Assembly: GCA_002295885.1 (NCBI GenBank)
Contig: DBGM01000002.1
Coordinates: 1 to 64,000 of the forward strand
Direction: 5' to 3'
Length of the DNA: 64,000 nt
Source: Phycisphaerales bacterium UBA854
GTDB lineage: Bacteria > Planctomycetota > Phycisphaerae > Phycisphaerales > SM1A02
The notes below the pieces were generated by a model. It had not been told where the DNA came from. It did not search any database and saw nothing but the letters and a program-made list of their open reading frames with translations. Position numbers and translations under genes: made by a program. This document shows positions 34,151 through 43,401 of this stretch, one piece after another (positions within the stretch are counted from its first letter, which is position 1; every line of letters starts with the position of its first letter).

Positions 34151-35644
34151 TCAGGCCCGTTCGTAGTCGCTCACGGCGTCCCCGAGCGCGTTGCGAAGCG
34201 GAGCCAGATGAGCACCCCAGGCCTCGTGTCGACCGCTGGCCGTGGTGTAGATGGGTTGGCGGACCTGATCCTGGCTGAGCGTCAGGACGGTTCGCTTGGA
34301 TTCCCAGAATCTGAGGCACCGGTCGTCCCAGGTGAGGCCGCAGAAATCCAGGATGGTTCGGGCGTGCCCCTCGAGATCCTGCACCAAGTCCTCGTACCGA
34401 ACGGTCAGCAGGGGCAGGGAGCAGTTGGTCTCCCAGTGTCGCATGAGGGCGACGTAGCGATGCCAGGCGTCCGCGATGTCCTCAAGTGAATCGCTCCAGA
34501 TGCATTGATCGGGGGGAAACTTGTTGGTCCACGTCGAGAGTCCCAGGTCCATCGGATGCCGCAGGCAATGGATGACGCGGACGCCCGGCAGCATGCTCTG
34601 GGCCAGCCCCAGATTCATGAAGTTGCCCAGCTGCTTGTCGACGACGATGCGATCCGGTCCGACGCCGTCGGTCACGGCATCGAGGTAGCGGCGTCCGAGG
34701 TCGGTCAGTTGATCCGCCGAAAGCGCCTCATGGCAGTTCGGCCAGGGTGCGGAGAGGCCGAATCGATCCTGCATGGACTGCACCAGAGCGGGCATCGCCG
34801 GTGATTCGCCGACTCCGTGCGCCGACGGATGTGCATCGATGACCTGTTCGGTGAGGGTGGAGCCGCAGCGGGGAAGACCGACGATCAGCACGACGTTCGA
34901 TGCGTCCAGGTCGGCTCGGGGCATCGAGTCCAGGGCGGTGCGGTCGAGGGTATCGATGAGTCGCTGCTGCAGGGCCGACTGGTCGTCGCGTTGTGCGGCC
35001 CAGCGTCCCGCCACCGTGTCGTTGGCTTCGCGGAACGCTTCGAAAGCATCGTCGATCCGGTTCGCATCGAGCAGGGCCTTGCCCCGGGCGAAGAGGATCG
35101 CTCTGCGATGTTCCAGAGGGAGGGAGGGGTCCAGCGGCATCATGTCCTCGGCCAGCGCTGCTGCGGCATCGGCTTCGCCGAGTCTGAGCAGGGCCGTGAT
35201 CAGCGGCTTGCAGAGCGGTACGTGCCGGGGGTCGCGTGGTTCGATCCGTTGCCGTTCGAGCACCCGGCGGGCCTGCTCCGGCTTGCCCATGCGCAGGTAG
35301 GTCTCCGCCTTGCCTGCGATCGCGGGGACCAGATCCGGTTGATGCTTGCCGGCCTTCTCGAAGTAGCCGATGGCATCCCGGTAGCTGCCGGTGTTCATGG
35401 CCAGCTCTCCCAGCAGGCACAGGACCTGCGGGTTCTTCGGGGCCTGCTTGAGGGCCTTCAGGAGCTGTGTGCGGGCCTCGTCGTGCTTCAGCTGTGCTGC
35501 GAGGGCCTGGCCCAGAATGGCCCTGGCCTCGAGGCTGCGGGGATGGGAACGAAGGAGTTCCTCCGCCAGCCGCTGCGCACCCGGTGCGTCGCCGTCCCGG
35601 TACATGGTGGTGGTCAGTCGGGTGAGATCCGGTTTGGCAGCCAT
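34151..35644 (-). CDS. TPR-sulfotransferase fusion
   Basis: 497 residues. Residues 8-240 are TPR repeats (ARAILGQALAAQLKHDEART, VLCLLGELAMNTGSYRDAIG). Residues 250-497 are a PAPS-dependent sulfotransferase: 5'-phosphosulfate loop GLPRCGSTLTEQVIDAHP (GLPRCGST at 256-263), 3'-phosphate site CLRHPMDLGLSTWTNKF, and YEDLVQDLEGHARTILDFCG. It moves sulfate from PAPS to a carbohydrate or protein. No signal peptide is seen. It starts 2 bases after the rho stop, so it is transcribed with rho. Sat and CysC at 57-59 kb would supply PAPS. Confidence 0.9.
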   Translation of the reverse strand: MAAKPDLTRLTTTMYRDGDAPGAQRLAEELLRSHPRSLEARAILGQALAAQLKHDEARTQLLKALKQAPKNPQVLCLLGELAMNTGSYRDAIGYFEKAGKHQPDLVPAIAGKAETYLRMGKPEQARRVLERQRIEPRDPRHVPLCKPLITALLRLGEADAAAALAEDMMPLDPSLPLEHRRAILFARGKALLDANRIDDAFEAFREANDTVAGRWAAQRDDQSALQQRLIDTLDRTALDSMPRADLDASNVVLIVGLPRCGSTLTEQVIDAHPSAHGVGESPAMPALVQSMQDRFGLSAPWPNCHEALSADQLTDLGRRYLDAVTDGVGPDRIVVDKQLGNFMNLGLAQSMLPGVRVIHCLRHPMDLGLSTWTNKFPPDQCIWSDSLEDIADAWHRYVALMRHWETNCSLPLLTVRYEDLVQDLEGHARTILDFCGLTWDDRCLRFWESKRTVLTLSQDQVRQPIYTTASGRHEAWGAHLAPLRNALGDAVSDYERA

Positions 35645-35646
35645 GC

Positions 35647-36774
35647 TCAGCCCTTGACGAGATCGGCGTTGGTCTCGAACCGCTGCATGGCGGCCAGCAA
35701 CTGTTCGATCTGGGTCGCCGGCTTCATGTTGATGAGCCGCCGTCGGAGGGCCGTGACGGTCTTCAGCTCCTGCTCACCCATCAGCAGATCCTCCTTGCGG
35801 GTTCCCGAGGCCGCCAGATTGATGGCGGGGAACAGCCGCTGTTCGGAAATCGATCGATCCAGGATGAGTTCCATGTTGCCCGTGCCCTTGAACTCCTCGT
35901 AGATGATCTGATCCGCCCGGGAACCGGTGTCGACCAGGCACGTGGCGATGATGGTGAGGGAGCCGCCGTCTTCGATGTTGCGGGCCGAACCGAAGAGCTG
36001 CTTGGGGACCTCCATCGCCTTGGAGTCGAGTCCACCGGACATCGTGCGGCCGCTGTTGCCGTGGGTTCGCGAGTTGTTGAAGGCACGTCCCAGACGCGTC
36101 AGGGAATCCAGCAGCACGACGACGTCACGACCGGCCTCGAGCATGCGTTTGGCCCGGTCGATGGCGAGAATGCCGAGTTCGATGTGCCGTTCAATGTCCT
36201 GGTCATTGGAGGAGGCGAGGACGTGCGCCGGCACGTTGCGACGGAAGTCGGTGACCTCCTCCGGCCGTTCGTCGATGAGCAGTGCCACCAGTTCCACATC
36301 GGGATGGTTCGTCTTGATGCCGAAGGCGATGTTCTGCAGGAGCACCGTCTTGCCGGCCTTGGGGGGAGCGACGATCAGTCCGCGGGTGCCGTAGCCGAGG
36401 GGGCAGAAGAGGTCGATCAGCCGGCAGGCGGGAGGCGCTCCGGGGTATTCCAGCTTCATCCGCGGGGCGGGATCCACGGCCTCCATGTCGTCGAAGGCGG
36501 TGAAGGCCATGGCCTGGTCGGGCTGCTGTCCCTCCACGGTGAGGATCTCGTCGACCACGGGTCTGGCCGCCCCTCGCTTGCGTCCACTGCGACGGCGGGG
36601 ACGCTTCATGGTGATGGTGGCCGTGATCTCCTGTCCGGGGCGGAGCTGGTACTGCTCGGAGAGCTGCTGGGGCACCAGCGGATCGTCCTCGCCCTTCACC
36701 AGACCGTTCTCCACCTGGCGCACGCGACACTCGGTTGTCGAGAGCCATTCAAGGATGCCGCTGACGGTGGTCAT
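35647..36774 (-). CDS. rho: Transcription termination factor Rho, short form
   Basis: 375 residues, shorter than E. coli Rho (about 419) because the N-terminal helical bundle is absent. The ATPase core is intact: Walker A VAPPKAGKTVLLQNIA (136-151), LIDERPEEVTDFRR, Walker B DVVVLLDSLTRLGRAFN, and GSLTIIATCLVDTGSRAD. The N-terminal OB domain begins SGILEWLSTTECRVRQVENG where E. coli reads a GFGFLR-type RNP1; here the aromatic RNP1 residues are missing, while DDPLVPQQLSEQYQLRPGQE aligns well. A basic linker (KRPRRRSGRKRGAA) follows. RNA binding at the primary site may therefore differ. The following sulfotransferase gene is 2 bases away. Confidence 0.93.
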   Translation of the reverse strand: MTTVSGILEWLSTTECRVRQVENGLVKGEDDPLVPQQLSEQYQLRPGQEITATITMKRPRRRSGRKRGAARPVVDEILTVEGQQPDQAMAFTAFDDMEAVDPAPRMKLEYPGAPPACRLIDLFCPLGYGTRGLIVAPPKAGKTVLLQNIAFGIKTNHPDVELVALLIDERPEEVTDFRRNVPAHVLASSNDQDIERHIELGILAIDRAKRMLEAGRDVVVLLDSLTRLGRAFNNSRTHGNSGRTMSGGLDSKAMEVPKQLFGSARNIEDGGSLTIIATCLVDTGSRADQIIYEEFKGTGNMELILDRSISEQRLFPAINLAASGTRKEDLLMGEQELKTVTALRRRLINMKPATQIEQLLAAMQRFETNADLVKG

Positions 36775-36951
36775 GATCGGATGCTGCCGAAACGGATCGT
36801 GGAAAACTCGCCCGGGAACGGTTTCGCCGACTGGCCTGCAGGGAGGGGCGGCGGATGTTCTGTTGAGCGTCGATGGTGCACGCGTCGGCTCGGTCCCTCG
36901 GCCGCCACCGTTCGCGTGTGACCAAAAGTAGAGCAGGCCCGCCGGGGCCTG

Positions 36952-37974
36952 TCAAGGATTCGCCAGATGCGGACCGGCCAGCATGGACGCCGCCTCCGCC
37001 GCCCGCCGCGCGTTGCTCAGCAGCAGGGCGAGGTTTGCGGCGACCGATCGGCCTCCGGTGCGATCCGCAATCCATCCGAGCACGAAGGGGGTTCGAGCGG
37101 CGCCGTCCAGGCCCCGGGCCGTGGCGTCGTCTTCGGCCGCGGCGATCAGCCGCTCCATCTCCTCGTGCTCCAGGGTCAGTTCGGTCGCGAGAGGATTTGC
37201 CAGCAGGATGGCGGAGGACTTCCCCAGATCCTGCCAGTGATGCGAGCAGATTCGTCCGAGGTCCTGCAGATCGTCGATCGATTCGACGGAAGGGGTGTCG
37301 GCGGGGGGGCTCGAAGTGAATGCGGGCCAGCGGTCGGTCCTCCAGCCCAGCACGGGGACCGCGATCGACTCCAGCAGTTCCAGCGTGGCGGTCATGTCGA
37401 GGATCGATTTGCTGCCGGCGGACACCACGCAGGCCCGGGTGCGACTCAGGGCCATCAGGTCCGCCGAGATGTCGGGGCGTTGGGACCAGCCGCGATGCAC
37501 CCCGCCGATGCCGCCGGTCGCCAGCACGGGAGCCCAGGCATCGTGTTCCACGCGGTTGCGCAGGAGGGTGCAGGCGTCGAGGGCGGCGGAGACGGTGGTG
37601 CCGGCGCTGCGGCCGGTTCCCATCCCCATCGCCAGGGTGGTCGAAGCGACCTTGTGACCGAGCCCCTCGCTCATCAGCCGACGGGCGTCGGCGGAGTCGA
37701 TGCCCAGGTGCAGGCGACCCTCGATGAGTGCGGTGGTGCAGGGGACGCACCCATGGTCCCGTACCGACTGTTCCATGCGGTGCTGGAGTTCCGACGCCAG
37801 CGGTGCTTCGGGGTCCCAGTCCGGAACGGCCCGGGTCAGCGCGGCTCGGTCCCAGTTGGATTCCCAGGGGCGATTCGGAAGTCCGGTGGTGAGCACCGCC
37901 GACTCGAGCACCACGACGGGAGCATGTCGATCGAGCGCCTCCTCGATTTCCGGATGCAGGACGATCGCGGTCAT
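36952..37974 (-). CDS. psuG: Pseudouridine-5'-phosphate glycosidase
   Basis: 340 residues. Family blocks are clear: VVVLESAVLTTGLPNRPWES, STTLAMGMGTGRSAGTTVSA, VLATGGIGGVHRG, CVVSAGSKSILDMTATLELL, ESIAVPVLGWRTDRWPAF and ANPLATELTLEHEEM. The lysine in GHKVASTTL and that in GSKSILD match the expected catalytic region. It splits pseudouridine 5'-phosphate into uracil and ribose 5-phosphate, completing RNA pseudouridine breakdown. No psuK kinase is adjacent. Its ATG overlaps the helicase stop by 4 bases. Confidence 0.9.
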   Translation of the reverse strand: MTAIVLHPEIEEALDRHAPVVVLESAVLTTGLPNRPWESNWDRAALTRAVPDWDPEAPLASELQHRMEQSVRDHGCVPCTTALIEGRLHLGIDSADARRLMSEGLGHKVASTTLAMGMGTGRSAGTTVSAALDACTLLRNRVEHDAWAPVLATGGIGGVHRGWSQRPDISADLMALSRTRACVVSAGSKSILDMTATLELLESIAVPVLGWRTDRWPAFTSSPPADTPSVESIDDLQDLGRICSHHWQDLGKSSAILLANPLATELTLEHEEMERLIAAAEDDATARGLDGAARTPFVLGWIADRTGGRSVAANLALLLSNARRAAEAASMLAGPHLANP

Positions 37975-39320
37975 CGGCGGCGGGTGCGGAGTCGGCCGCC
38001 CATTCGCTTGCTGGGAAGCTGCTTGGGGACGAGACCGCCGGGGAACTTGGCGTCGTCGCTGCCCTGGGTGTCGGCGGGAACCTCCGCGACGGTCCGGCTG
38101 TTCGCCTTTCGCAATGCTTCCCGCTCGGCCTCCGCCCGGCGGCGATCCTGCTGGATGCGCTCGGGTTCCGGTCCCGGTTTGAAGTCCTCGAAGGTCCGGG
38201 TCGGAATCTCGACGTTGGTGAGCCGCTCGATGTTCATCAGCAGTTCGCTCTGTTCGGGTGTGACGAACATGATCGCCTTGCCGTCCTGGCCCTTGCGGGC
38301 GGTGCGGCCGATCCGGTGGACGTAGACCTCCGGATCATCGGGCACGTCGTAATTGAACACGTGGGTGATGTTGTCCACGTCGATTCCACGGGCCGCGAGA
38401 TCCGAGGCCACGACGATGCGGATCTCACGATTCCGAAGCTGTTCCATCACCCGGTTGCGTTTGCCCTGGTGCAGGTTCGCGTGCAGCACCGCTGCGTCGA
38501 TGTTCTTCTTCTGCAGCGACTTCGCCACCTTGTCGACGGTGACCTTCATCCGGCAGAAGACGATGGCCAGATCGGGCTTTTCGATCTTCAGGACATGATG
38601 CAGCATCTTGAGCTTGTCCCAGTTCTGGACGGAGACGCACTCCTGATCGACCTGGGCGACGGTGAGGCTCTTGGCCTCGCTGAGCGAGAGATCCACCGGA
38701 TCGTTCATGTACTTCCTGGCCAACTGCATGATCTCGTCCGAGATCGTGGCCGACACGAAGATCGTCTGGTGCTTCTGGCGGATTCCGCCGAGGATCTTGC
38801 GGATGTCCTCCCGGAAGCCGATGTCCAGCATGCGGTCCACCTCGTCGAGCATGGCCAGCTGGATGCGGTCGTAGGGCAGCAGCCTGCGCTGGTGCATGTC
38901 CATGACCCGTCCCGGGGTTCCCACGATGATGTGGGGCTTCTTCTTGAGCTTCTCCGCCTGGGTGCTGATGGCCTGGCCGCCGTAGACGGCGAGCACCTTC
39001 AGGTTGGTGTGGGCTCCCAGTTCCCGCATTTCACGGGTGACCTGGATCGCGAGTTCGCGGGTCGGCACCAGGCAGAGGCAGGCGTAGGGAGTCGACCCGT
39101 CCAGCACCTGCAGGGCGGGAAGTCCGAATGCGGCCGTCTTGCCGGTGCCGGTCTTGGACTGGCCCAGGATGTCCTTGCCTTCGATGGCGAGGGGGATCAG
39201 CTGGGACTGGATGATCGTGGGGTGCTCGAATCCCTGGTCCTCGATGCCCTTGAGGATGGCATCGGACAGGCCGAGGTCGGCGAACGTCTGGGTGGTTTCG
39301 AAGATGTCGTTGGTCGTCAT
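37971..39320 (-). CDS. DEAD-box RNA helicase (DEVD variant)
   Basis: 449 residues. All helicase motifs are present: Q motif (QTFADLGLSDAILKGIEDQG), motif I SKTGTGKT, PTRELAIQV, TPGRV, motif II LDEVD (Val in place of Ala), SAT in FVSATISDE, and HRIGRTARKG. The C-terminal 70 residues are polar and basic (RIQQDRRRAEAEREALRKAN … GGRLRTRRR), as in RNA-binding tails of RhlE/RhlB-type enzymes. It probably remodels mRNA or ribosome assembly intermediates. The start MTTNDIFE at 39320 fits the family; an upstream extension lacks support. psuG overlaps its stop. Confidence 0.93.
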   Translation of the reverse strand: MTTNDIFETTQTFADLGLSDAILKGIEDQGFEHPTIIQSQLIPLAIEGKDILGQSKTGTGKTAAFGLPALQVLDGSTPYACLCLVPTRELAIQVTREMRELGAHTNLKVLAVYGGQAISTQAEKLKKKPHIIVGTPGRVMDMHQRRLLPYDRIQLAMLDEVDRMLDIGFREDIRKILGGIRQKHQTIFVSATISDEIMQLARKYMNDPVDLSLSEAKSLTVAQVDQECVSVQNWDKLKMLHHVLKIEKPDLAIVFCRMKVTVDKVAKSLQKKNIDAAVLHANLHQGKRNRVMEQLRNREIRIVVASDLAARGIDVDNITHVFNYDVPDDPEVYVHRIGRTARKGQDGKAIMFVTPEQSELLMNIERLTNVEIPTRTFEDFKPGPEPERIQQDRRRAEAEREALRKANSRTVAEVPADTQGSDDAKFPGGLVPKQLPSKRMGGRLRTRRR

Positions 39321-39442
39321 GATGCGGTTGATCTCGATGGGGAGTGCTCGAGGTCCGCTGCGACATCGAGAGGGGATCATGGTAGGATCACATCGTTGTC
39401 GATACAACCATGCAGGGAGCAGGGACGCTTCACCGGGCCGCC

Positions 39443-40678
39443 ATGGACGAACTGAGCCGACTGGACATTGATCTCGCCGCCATCAGCCGAAATCTCGGTG
39501 AGATACGTCGCGTGGTGGGGGAGGACTGCCGGATCTGCCCCGTGGTGAAATCCGATGCCTACGGGCTGGGGTTGCAACGGGTGGTTCCCACCCTTGAGGA
39601 GGCCGGGGCCGACATGTTCGCGGTCTTCGCCCCCCGGGAGGCGGTGGAGTTTCTGTCGACGGGCAGCCGGGTGCCGGTGCTCGTGCTCATGCCGGTCCGT
39701 GACCTCTCCATGGTGGATCCGATGTATCCGGGTCTCCGTACCGGTCAGGTGCATCTGGTGGTCCACGACACCGCCCATCTGGATCTGCTGGAGTCCTACG
39801 CCGAGGAACTCGACGTGCTGCTCCGCCTGCATCTGAAACTGAACACGGGAATGCATCGTGGGGGATGCGATCCGGGCGAAGGATCGGCGCTGCTCGAACG
39901 CATCATGAATTCGCCCCGCCTGCATCTCGCCGGCATATGCACCCATTTCTCCTCTTCGAGCACCTGCCGCGAGACGACGGACCGGCAGTTGGACCGGTTC
40001 GAATCCTTCCTCGCGACCAACGCCGAGCTCATCGATTCCGACTGCCTGCTGCATTGCGCGAGCACGGCGTCGGTCATGTTCGGTTCACGTTTCACGCGCA
40101 ACATGGTCCGCGTCGGTCTCGGTTGGGTCGGAACATGTCCGTCGGCGTCCGGCGACGCCTCGATCCCCGGGCTCAGTCCCTCGCTGCGCTGGACCAGCGC
40201 GATCGTCCAGGTCCGTGCCGTCCCGGCGGGGGAGCCGGTCGGGTACGACGGCACCTGGCGGCCCGCACGCGACAGCATCATCGGCATCGTTCCCGTGGGC
40301 TATGCGGACGGATACCCGGTTCGCCCTTCATCCATCGAACCTTCGGCGCTCCCGCAGGTGGTCGGGCTGCTGCGAAACGACCGCGTCATCGGCTACGCGC
40401 CGGTGGTCGGAGTGGTCAGCATGGATCAGATGACGATCGATCTCACGGGGGTCGTTGCGGAGGATTCGATCGGTTCGGTGGGGCGTGTCGAACTGCTGTC
40501 CAGCGTCCCCGGCGCGCCCAACGGGCTTCGGGAACTGGCGACGGCCTCCGGCATGAAGCCGCATGCGGTCATCGCCCGTCTCCATCCCCGCATCCGGCGC
40601 GCCGTCCTCGCCGAGCAGCCGCGCATCGACGGCCGGGCGGGGCTCGACCGGCTCCAGTCCGGCGCAAACGTGGTCTGA
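39443..40678 (+). CDS. alr: Alanine racemase
   Basis: 411 residues from this ATG. The PLP lysine (K36) lies in CPVVKSDAYGLGLQRV, the second catalytic residue Tyr in GIVPVGYADGYPVRP, and VVSMDQMTIDLTGV is the conserved substrate region. It makes D-alanine for peptidoglycan, in line with ftsW and murG elsewhere in the window. An ATG 33 bases upstream (39410) is in frame; neither has a clear ribosome site, but the family usually begins near LDIDLAAISRNL. The gene is divergent from the helicase. Confidence 0.93.
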   Translation: MDELSRLDIDLAAISRNLGEIRRVVGEDCRICPVVKSDAYGLGLQRVVPTLEEAGADMFAVFAPREAVEFLSTGSRVPVLVLMPVRDLSMVDPMYPGLRTGQVHLVVHDTAHLDLLESYAEELDVLLRLHLKLNTGMHRGGCDPGEGSALLERIMNSPRLHLAGICTHFSSSSTCRETTDRQLDRFESFLATNAELIDSDCLLHCASTASVMFGSRFTRNMVRVGLGWVGTCPSASGDASIPGLSPSLRWTSAIVQVRAVPAGEPVGYDGTWRPARDSIIGIVPVGYADGYPVRPSSIEPSALPQVVGLLRNDRVIGYAPVVGVVSMDQMTIDLTGVVAEDSIGSVGRVELLSSVPGAPNGLRELATASGMKPHAVIARLHPRIRRAVLAEQPRIDGRAGLDRLQSGANVV

Positions 40679-40927
40679 CGGGTCCGGCGCCGAACACTAT
40701 CGGAACCAAGGCCTTCCCCGGCAAAATGTAATGGTGACCGATGCGATCTGACCGATGACCTTCCCACGTCGGGGGGAGTCTTCGAACCCCGGAAGCGAGC
40801 ACGGTATTCGCGGGACCGCCAGTTTGGCCGACCCACCTTTGACCCGGCGCTTCCTGGGTTCGACGACTCCTCTCTTCGTTGGTGAGCACGTCGGCTGCGT
40901 TGCTCCCGCCCTTCCTATACTGTGAGC

Positions 40928-41770
40928 ATGGTGGAAGTGGACGACAACGCCGTGCCGTCGGGATCGGGCTCGCTCTTGCGGCTCGGAGTCGTCGAGTTCC
41001 TCAACACCCAGCCCATCATCGCGGGGCTCGAGCGCCTGGACGATGTGCAGCTGAAGCCCGCGGTTCCCAGTCGTCTGGTCGAACTGCTGGAATCCGGTGA
41101 AGTCGATGCCGCCCTGTGTTCGTCGATTGACTACCACCGTGCGGATTGCGATCCGGTCATCCTTCCTGCGCCGCCGTTGGGTTGCGACGGCCCGACCCAC
41201 ACGGTCCGGCTGTTCTCCAGACACCCCCTGGAGACGATCGAACGGGTGCACTGCGACACGGACAGCCATACTTCGGTCGTGCTGCTGCAGGTGATCATGC
41301 AGGAGCGGTACGGTCGCCGGGTCGAGATCCTGCCCTTCGAGGCCGGTGCCCGATCGGACTGGCCGGAGGCGGTCCTGCTGATCGGTGACAAGGTCGTCGC
41401 CGCGTCGCCCGAGGAGGGCGAGATGCCGCATCAGCTCGATCTTGGGGAAGCCTGGAAGGCGTTGACGGGCCTTCCCTTCATCTTTGGAATCTGGTTGGGG
41501 CGAGCCGACGGCGACCCCGCCGTTCACCGGCTCGCCAGCGATCTCCTCGAACGGCAGTATCGCTACAACCGGATGCATCTCGAGGCGATCCTCACGCAGG
41601 TCGAGTCGGGTCGAAACTGGCCCATCGACGTCGCGGACCACTATCTGCGCACCAGCATCCGGTACGAGTTCGGGCCCGTGCAGCGGGCGGGGCTCGAGCG
41701 GTTCTACGAACTGGCCGGTTCCCACGGTCTCGTATCGCTGCGCACGCCGATCCGCTGGCTGGATCACTGA
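40928..41770 (+). CDS. mqnA: Chorismate dehydratase MqnA
   Basis: 280 residues. The N-terminus LRLGVVEFLNTQPIIAGLE and the blocks VPSRLVELLESGEVDAALCS, DSHTSVVLLQVIMQERYG, VLLIGDKVV and GLPFIFGIWLGR are typical of MqnA. It dehydrates chorismate in the first step of the futalosine route to menaquinone. The fold resembles periplasmic binding proteins but there is no signal peptide, as expected. A GTG 6 bases upstream is an equal start option. The stop lies 2 bases before the next gene. Confidence 0.92.
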   Translation: MVEVDDNAVPSGSGSLLRLGVVEFLNTQPIIAGLERLDDVQLKPAVPSRLVELLESGEVDAALCSSIDYHRADCDPVILPAPPLGCDGPTHTVRLFSRHPLETIERVHCDTDSHTSVVLLQVIMQERYGRRVEILPFEAGARSDWPEAVLLIGDKVVAASPEEGEMPHQLDLGEAWKALTGLPFIFGIWLGRADGDPAVHRLASDLLERQYRYNRMHLEAILTQVESGRNWPIDVADHYLRTSIRYEFGPVQRAGLERFYELAGSHGLVSLRTPIRWLDH

Positions 41771-41772
41771 GC

Positions 41773-43401
41773 ATGCCCCGGTCCGCCGCCTTCACCAGTG
41801 GGGTGCTGCAGGAACTGCTGCGGCAGCTGGAATACGCACCCGCGGGAACGCATCTCCGTCAGATGGATGCCGCCGAGGCGCTGCTGGACGTCATCGAACC
41901 GACGCGGTTGTATCCCGAGGATTTCATCACCTTCCGCATCACCGGCTACCGGTCCGATCGGCCGGGCCCCCGGACGTCGGTGGTTGGTGCGGCGCTGCAG
42001 CGTGACCTGGTCACCTTTATCCAGTGTCTGAGCTGGGATCTGGATCTACCGCGGACACTCGATCGCGGCCGGGCGGAAGACATGGACGATCTCGCACGAC
42101 GCCTGGGCGTCTCCCGCCGTACGCTGCAGCGGTGCCGCCAGGCCGGACTCGTGCTTCACTTCGTACGCGGTGAAGACGGCCAGCGTCGGCTCGCCTGCTA
42201 CCCCGATTCGCTGGAGCGGTTCATGGCCAGCAATCCCGGCCGAATCACCGTTGCCGCCTCCTTCTCGAGACTCACGGATGTCCAGCGTGCAGGCATCATC
42301 GAAGAGGCGGTCCGCCTGGGCAGGGACGAGTCGGTCACACTCAATGAGGCGGCACGACGGATCGCCGTCGAGACGGGCCGTTCCCACGAAGCGGTCCGCG
42401 GGATCCTGAAGCGAAACGAACGGACGCAGCAGCTGTTCGCCGAACACGGGCCGCTGACCCTGCGGGACGCACGGGTCATCGAGCGGGCCCGGGGGCGGGG
42501 GATGGACATCGGAGTCCTCGCGGACCGGTACGGCAAGAGCGTCTCCGCTGTACACCGCGCCCTGCATCGACTCCGGCTCGATCGCCTGCTGGCATTGCCG
42601 CTGGTCTGGAGGCAGGAGGCGGACTTGCAGGAGCACCGGATGCCTGCCAGCGTCCGGCACGGACTGCCCCATCATGCCCTGATCGACGAGGATCGCCTGC
42701 TCGCCGACGATGCGGCGCTGGATGTCGCCCTGCTTCGCATGGACTGCAGTACGCATGCGATGCTCTGTTCGGAAGCCGCCAAGGGGCTGGTCGTCAGCGG
42801 GTCGATGCCGTCGGTCGAACAGCTCGACGCGGTGGAGACGATGCTGCGGCACGCGGCGATGCTCCATCTGCGGATGATGATGCAGGGCTTCGTGCACTTG
42901 AGGCAGCGGGTGGAGGAGTTCGTGCAGCAGCCCGTCGCCGAACTTCCCACCCAGGAGCGTGCGGTCCTCCTGCGGCTGCTGGTCGACCTGCTGGATCGAG
43001 CCATTCTGGACGCCGACGTCGAGGCCGGCGAGGGCATCGTTCCTGCGGCTCTGCAGCAGTTGGATGCGGAGCTGGAGGACGGGAGGATCTCCGCTCGTCC
43101 ACGCCGGGCCGCCAGTCGATCGGCCCCCGCCCAGGGAGGCCTCGGCGTCCTGCTGCGCCGGCGGGTGCCATGGGCGTGGCTGCTCCCGGACCGTTCGGAC
43201 ATCGAAGCCGCGTCGGCGGGTGATGCAACCGTTCGCAGTCTGTTCGACGAACGCTTCGGCATGAGGGGGGATGCGCCGTGCACGCTGGCGGAACTTTCCG
43301 TGCGGCACGGAACGACCTCCTCGGCGATCGAGCGACGCCTTCGTCGCCCGCGGCGCACCGATGGCGCGGAATCGCCGGATCGATCGAAGGACGATACTTA
43401 A
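41773..43401 (+). CDS. Large multi-helix-turn-helix, sigma-like DNA-binding protein
   Basis: 542 residues; the family was not recognised. At least four helix-turn-helix-like units are readable: 104-128 (MDDLARRLGVSRRTLQRCRQ), 189-213 (TLNEAARRIAVETGRSHEAV), 245-268 (DIGVLADRYGKSVSAVHRAL) and near 505-525 (TLAELSVRHGTTSSAIERRL). The third and fourth resemble sigma-70 region 3/4, the last followed by basic residues (RRPRRTDG). Residues 330-430 are helical and Leu-rich without clear motifs. It is cytoplasmic, 2 bases after mqnA, and overlaps the rpsI stop on the other strand by 4. It could be a divergent sigma factor or a regulator of respiratory genes; both are inference. Confidence 0.75.
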   Translation: MPRSAAFTSGVLQELLRQLEYAPAGTHLRQMDAAEALLDVIEPTRLYPEDFITFRITGYRSDRPGPRTSVVGAALQRDLVTFIQCLSWDLDLPRTLDRGRAEDMDDLARRLGVSRRTLQRCRQAGLVLHFVRGEDGQRRLACYPDSLERFMASNPGRITVAASFSRLTDVQRAGIIEEAVRLGRDESVTLNEAARRIAVETGRSHEAVRGILKRNERTQQLFAEHGPLTLRDARVIERARGRGMDIGVLADRYGKSVSAVHRALHRLRLDRLLALPLVWRQEADLQEHRMPASVRHGLPHHALIDEDRLLADDAALDVALLRMDCSTHAMLCSEAAKGLVVSGSMPSVEQLDAVETMLRHAAMLHLRMMMQGFVHLRQRVEEFVQQPVAELPTQERAVLLRLLVDLLDRAILDADVEAGEGIVPAALQQLDAELEDGRISARPRRAASRSAPAQGGLGVLLRRRVPWAWLLPDRSDIEAASAGDATVRSLFDERFGMRGDAPCTLAELSVRHGTTSSAIERRLRRPRRTDGAESPDRSKDDT

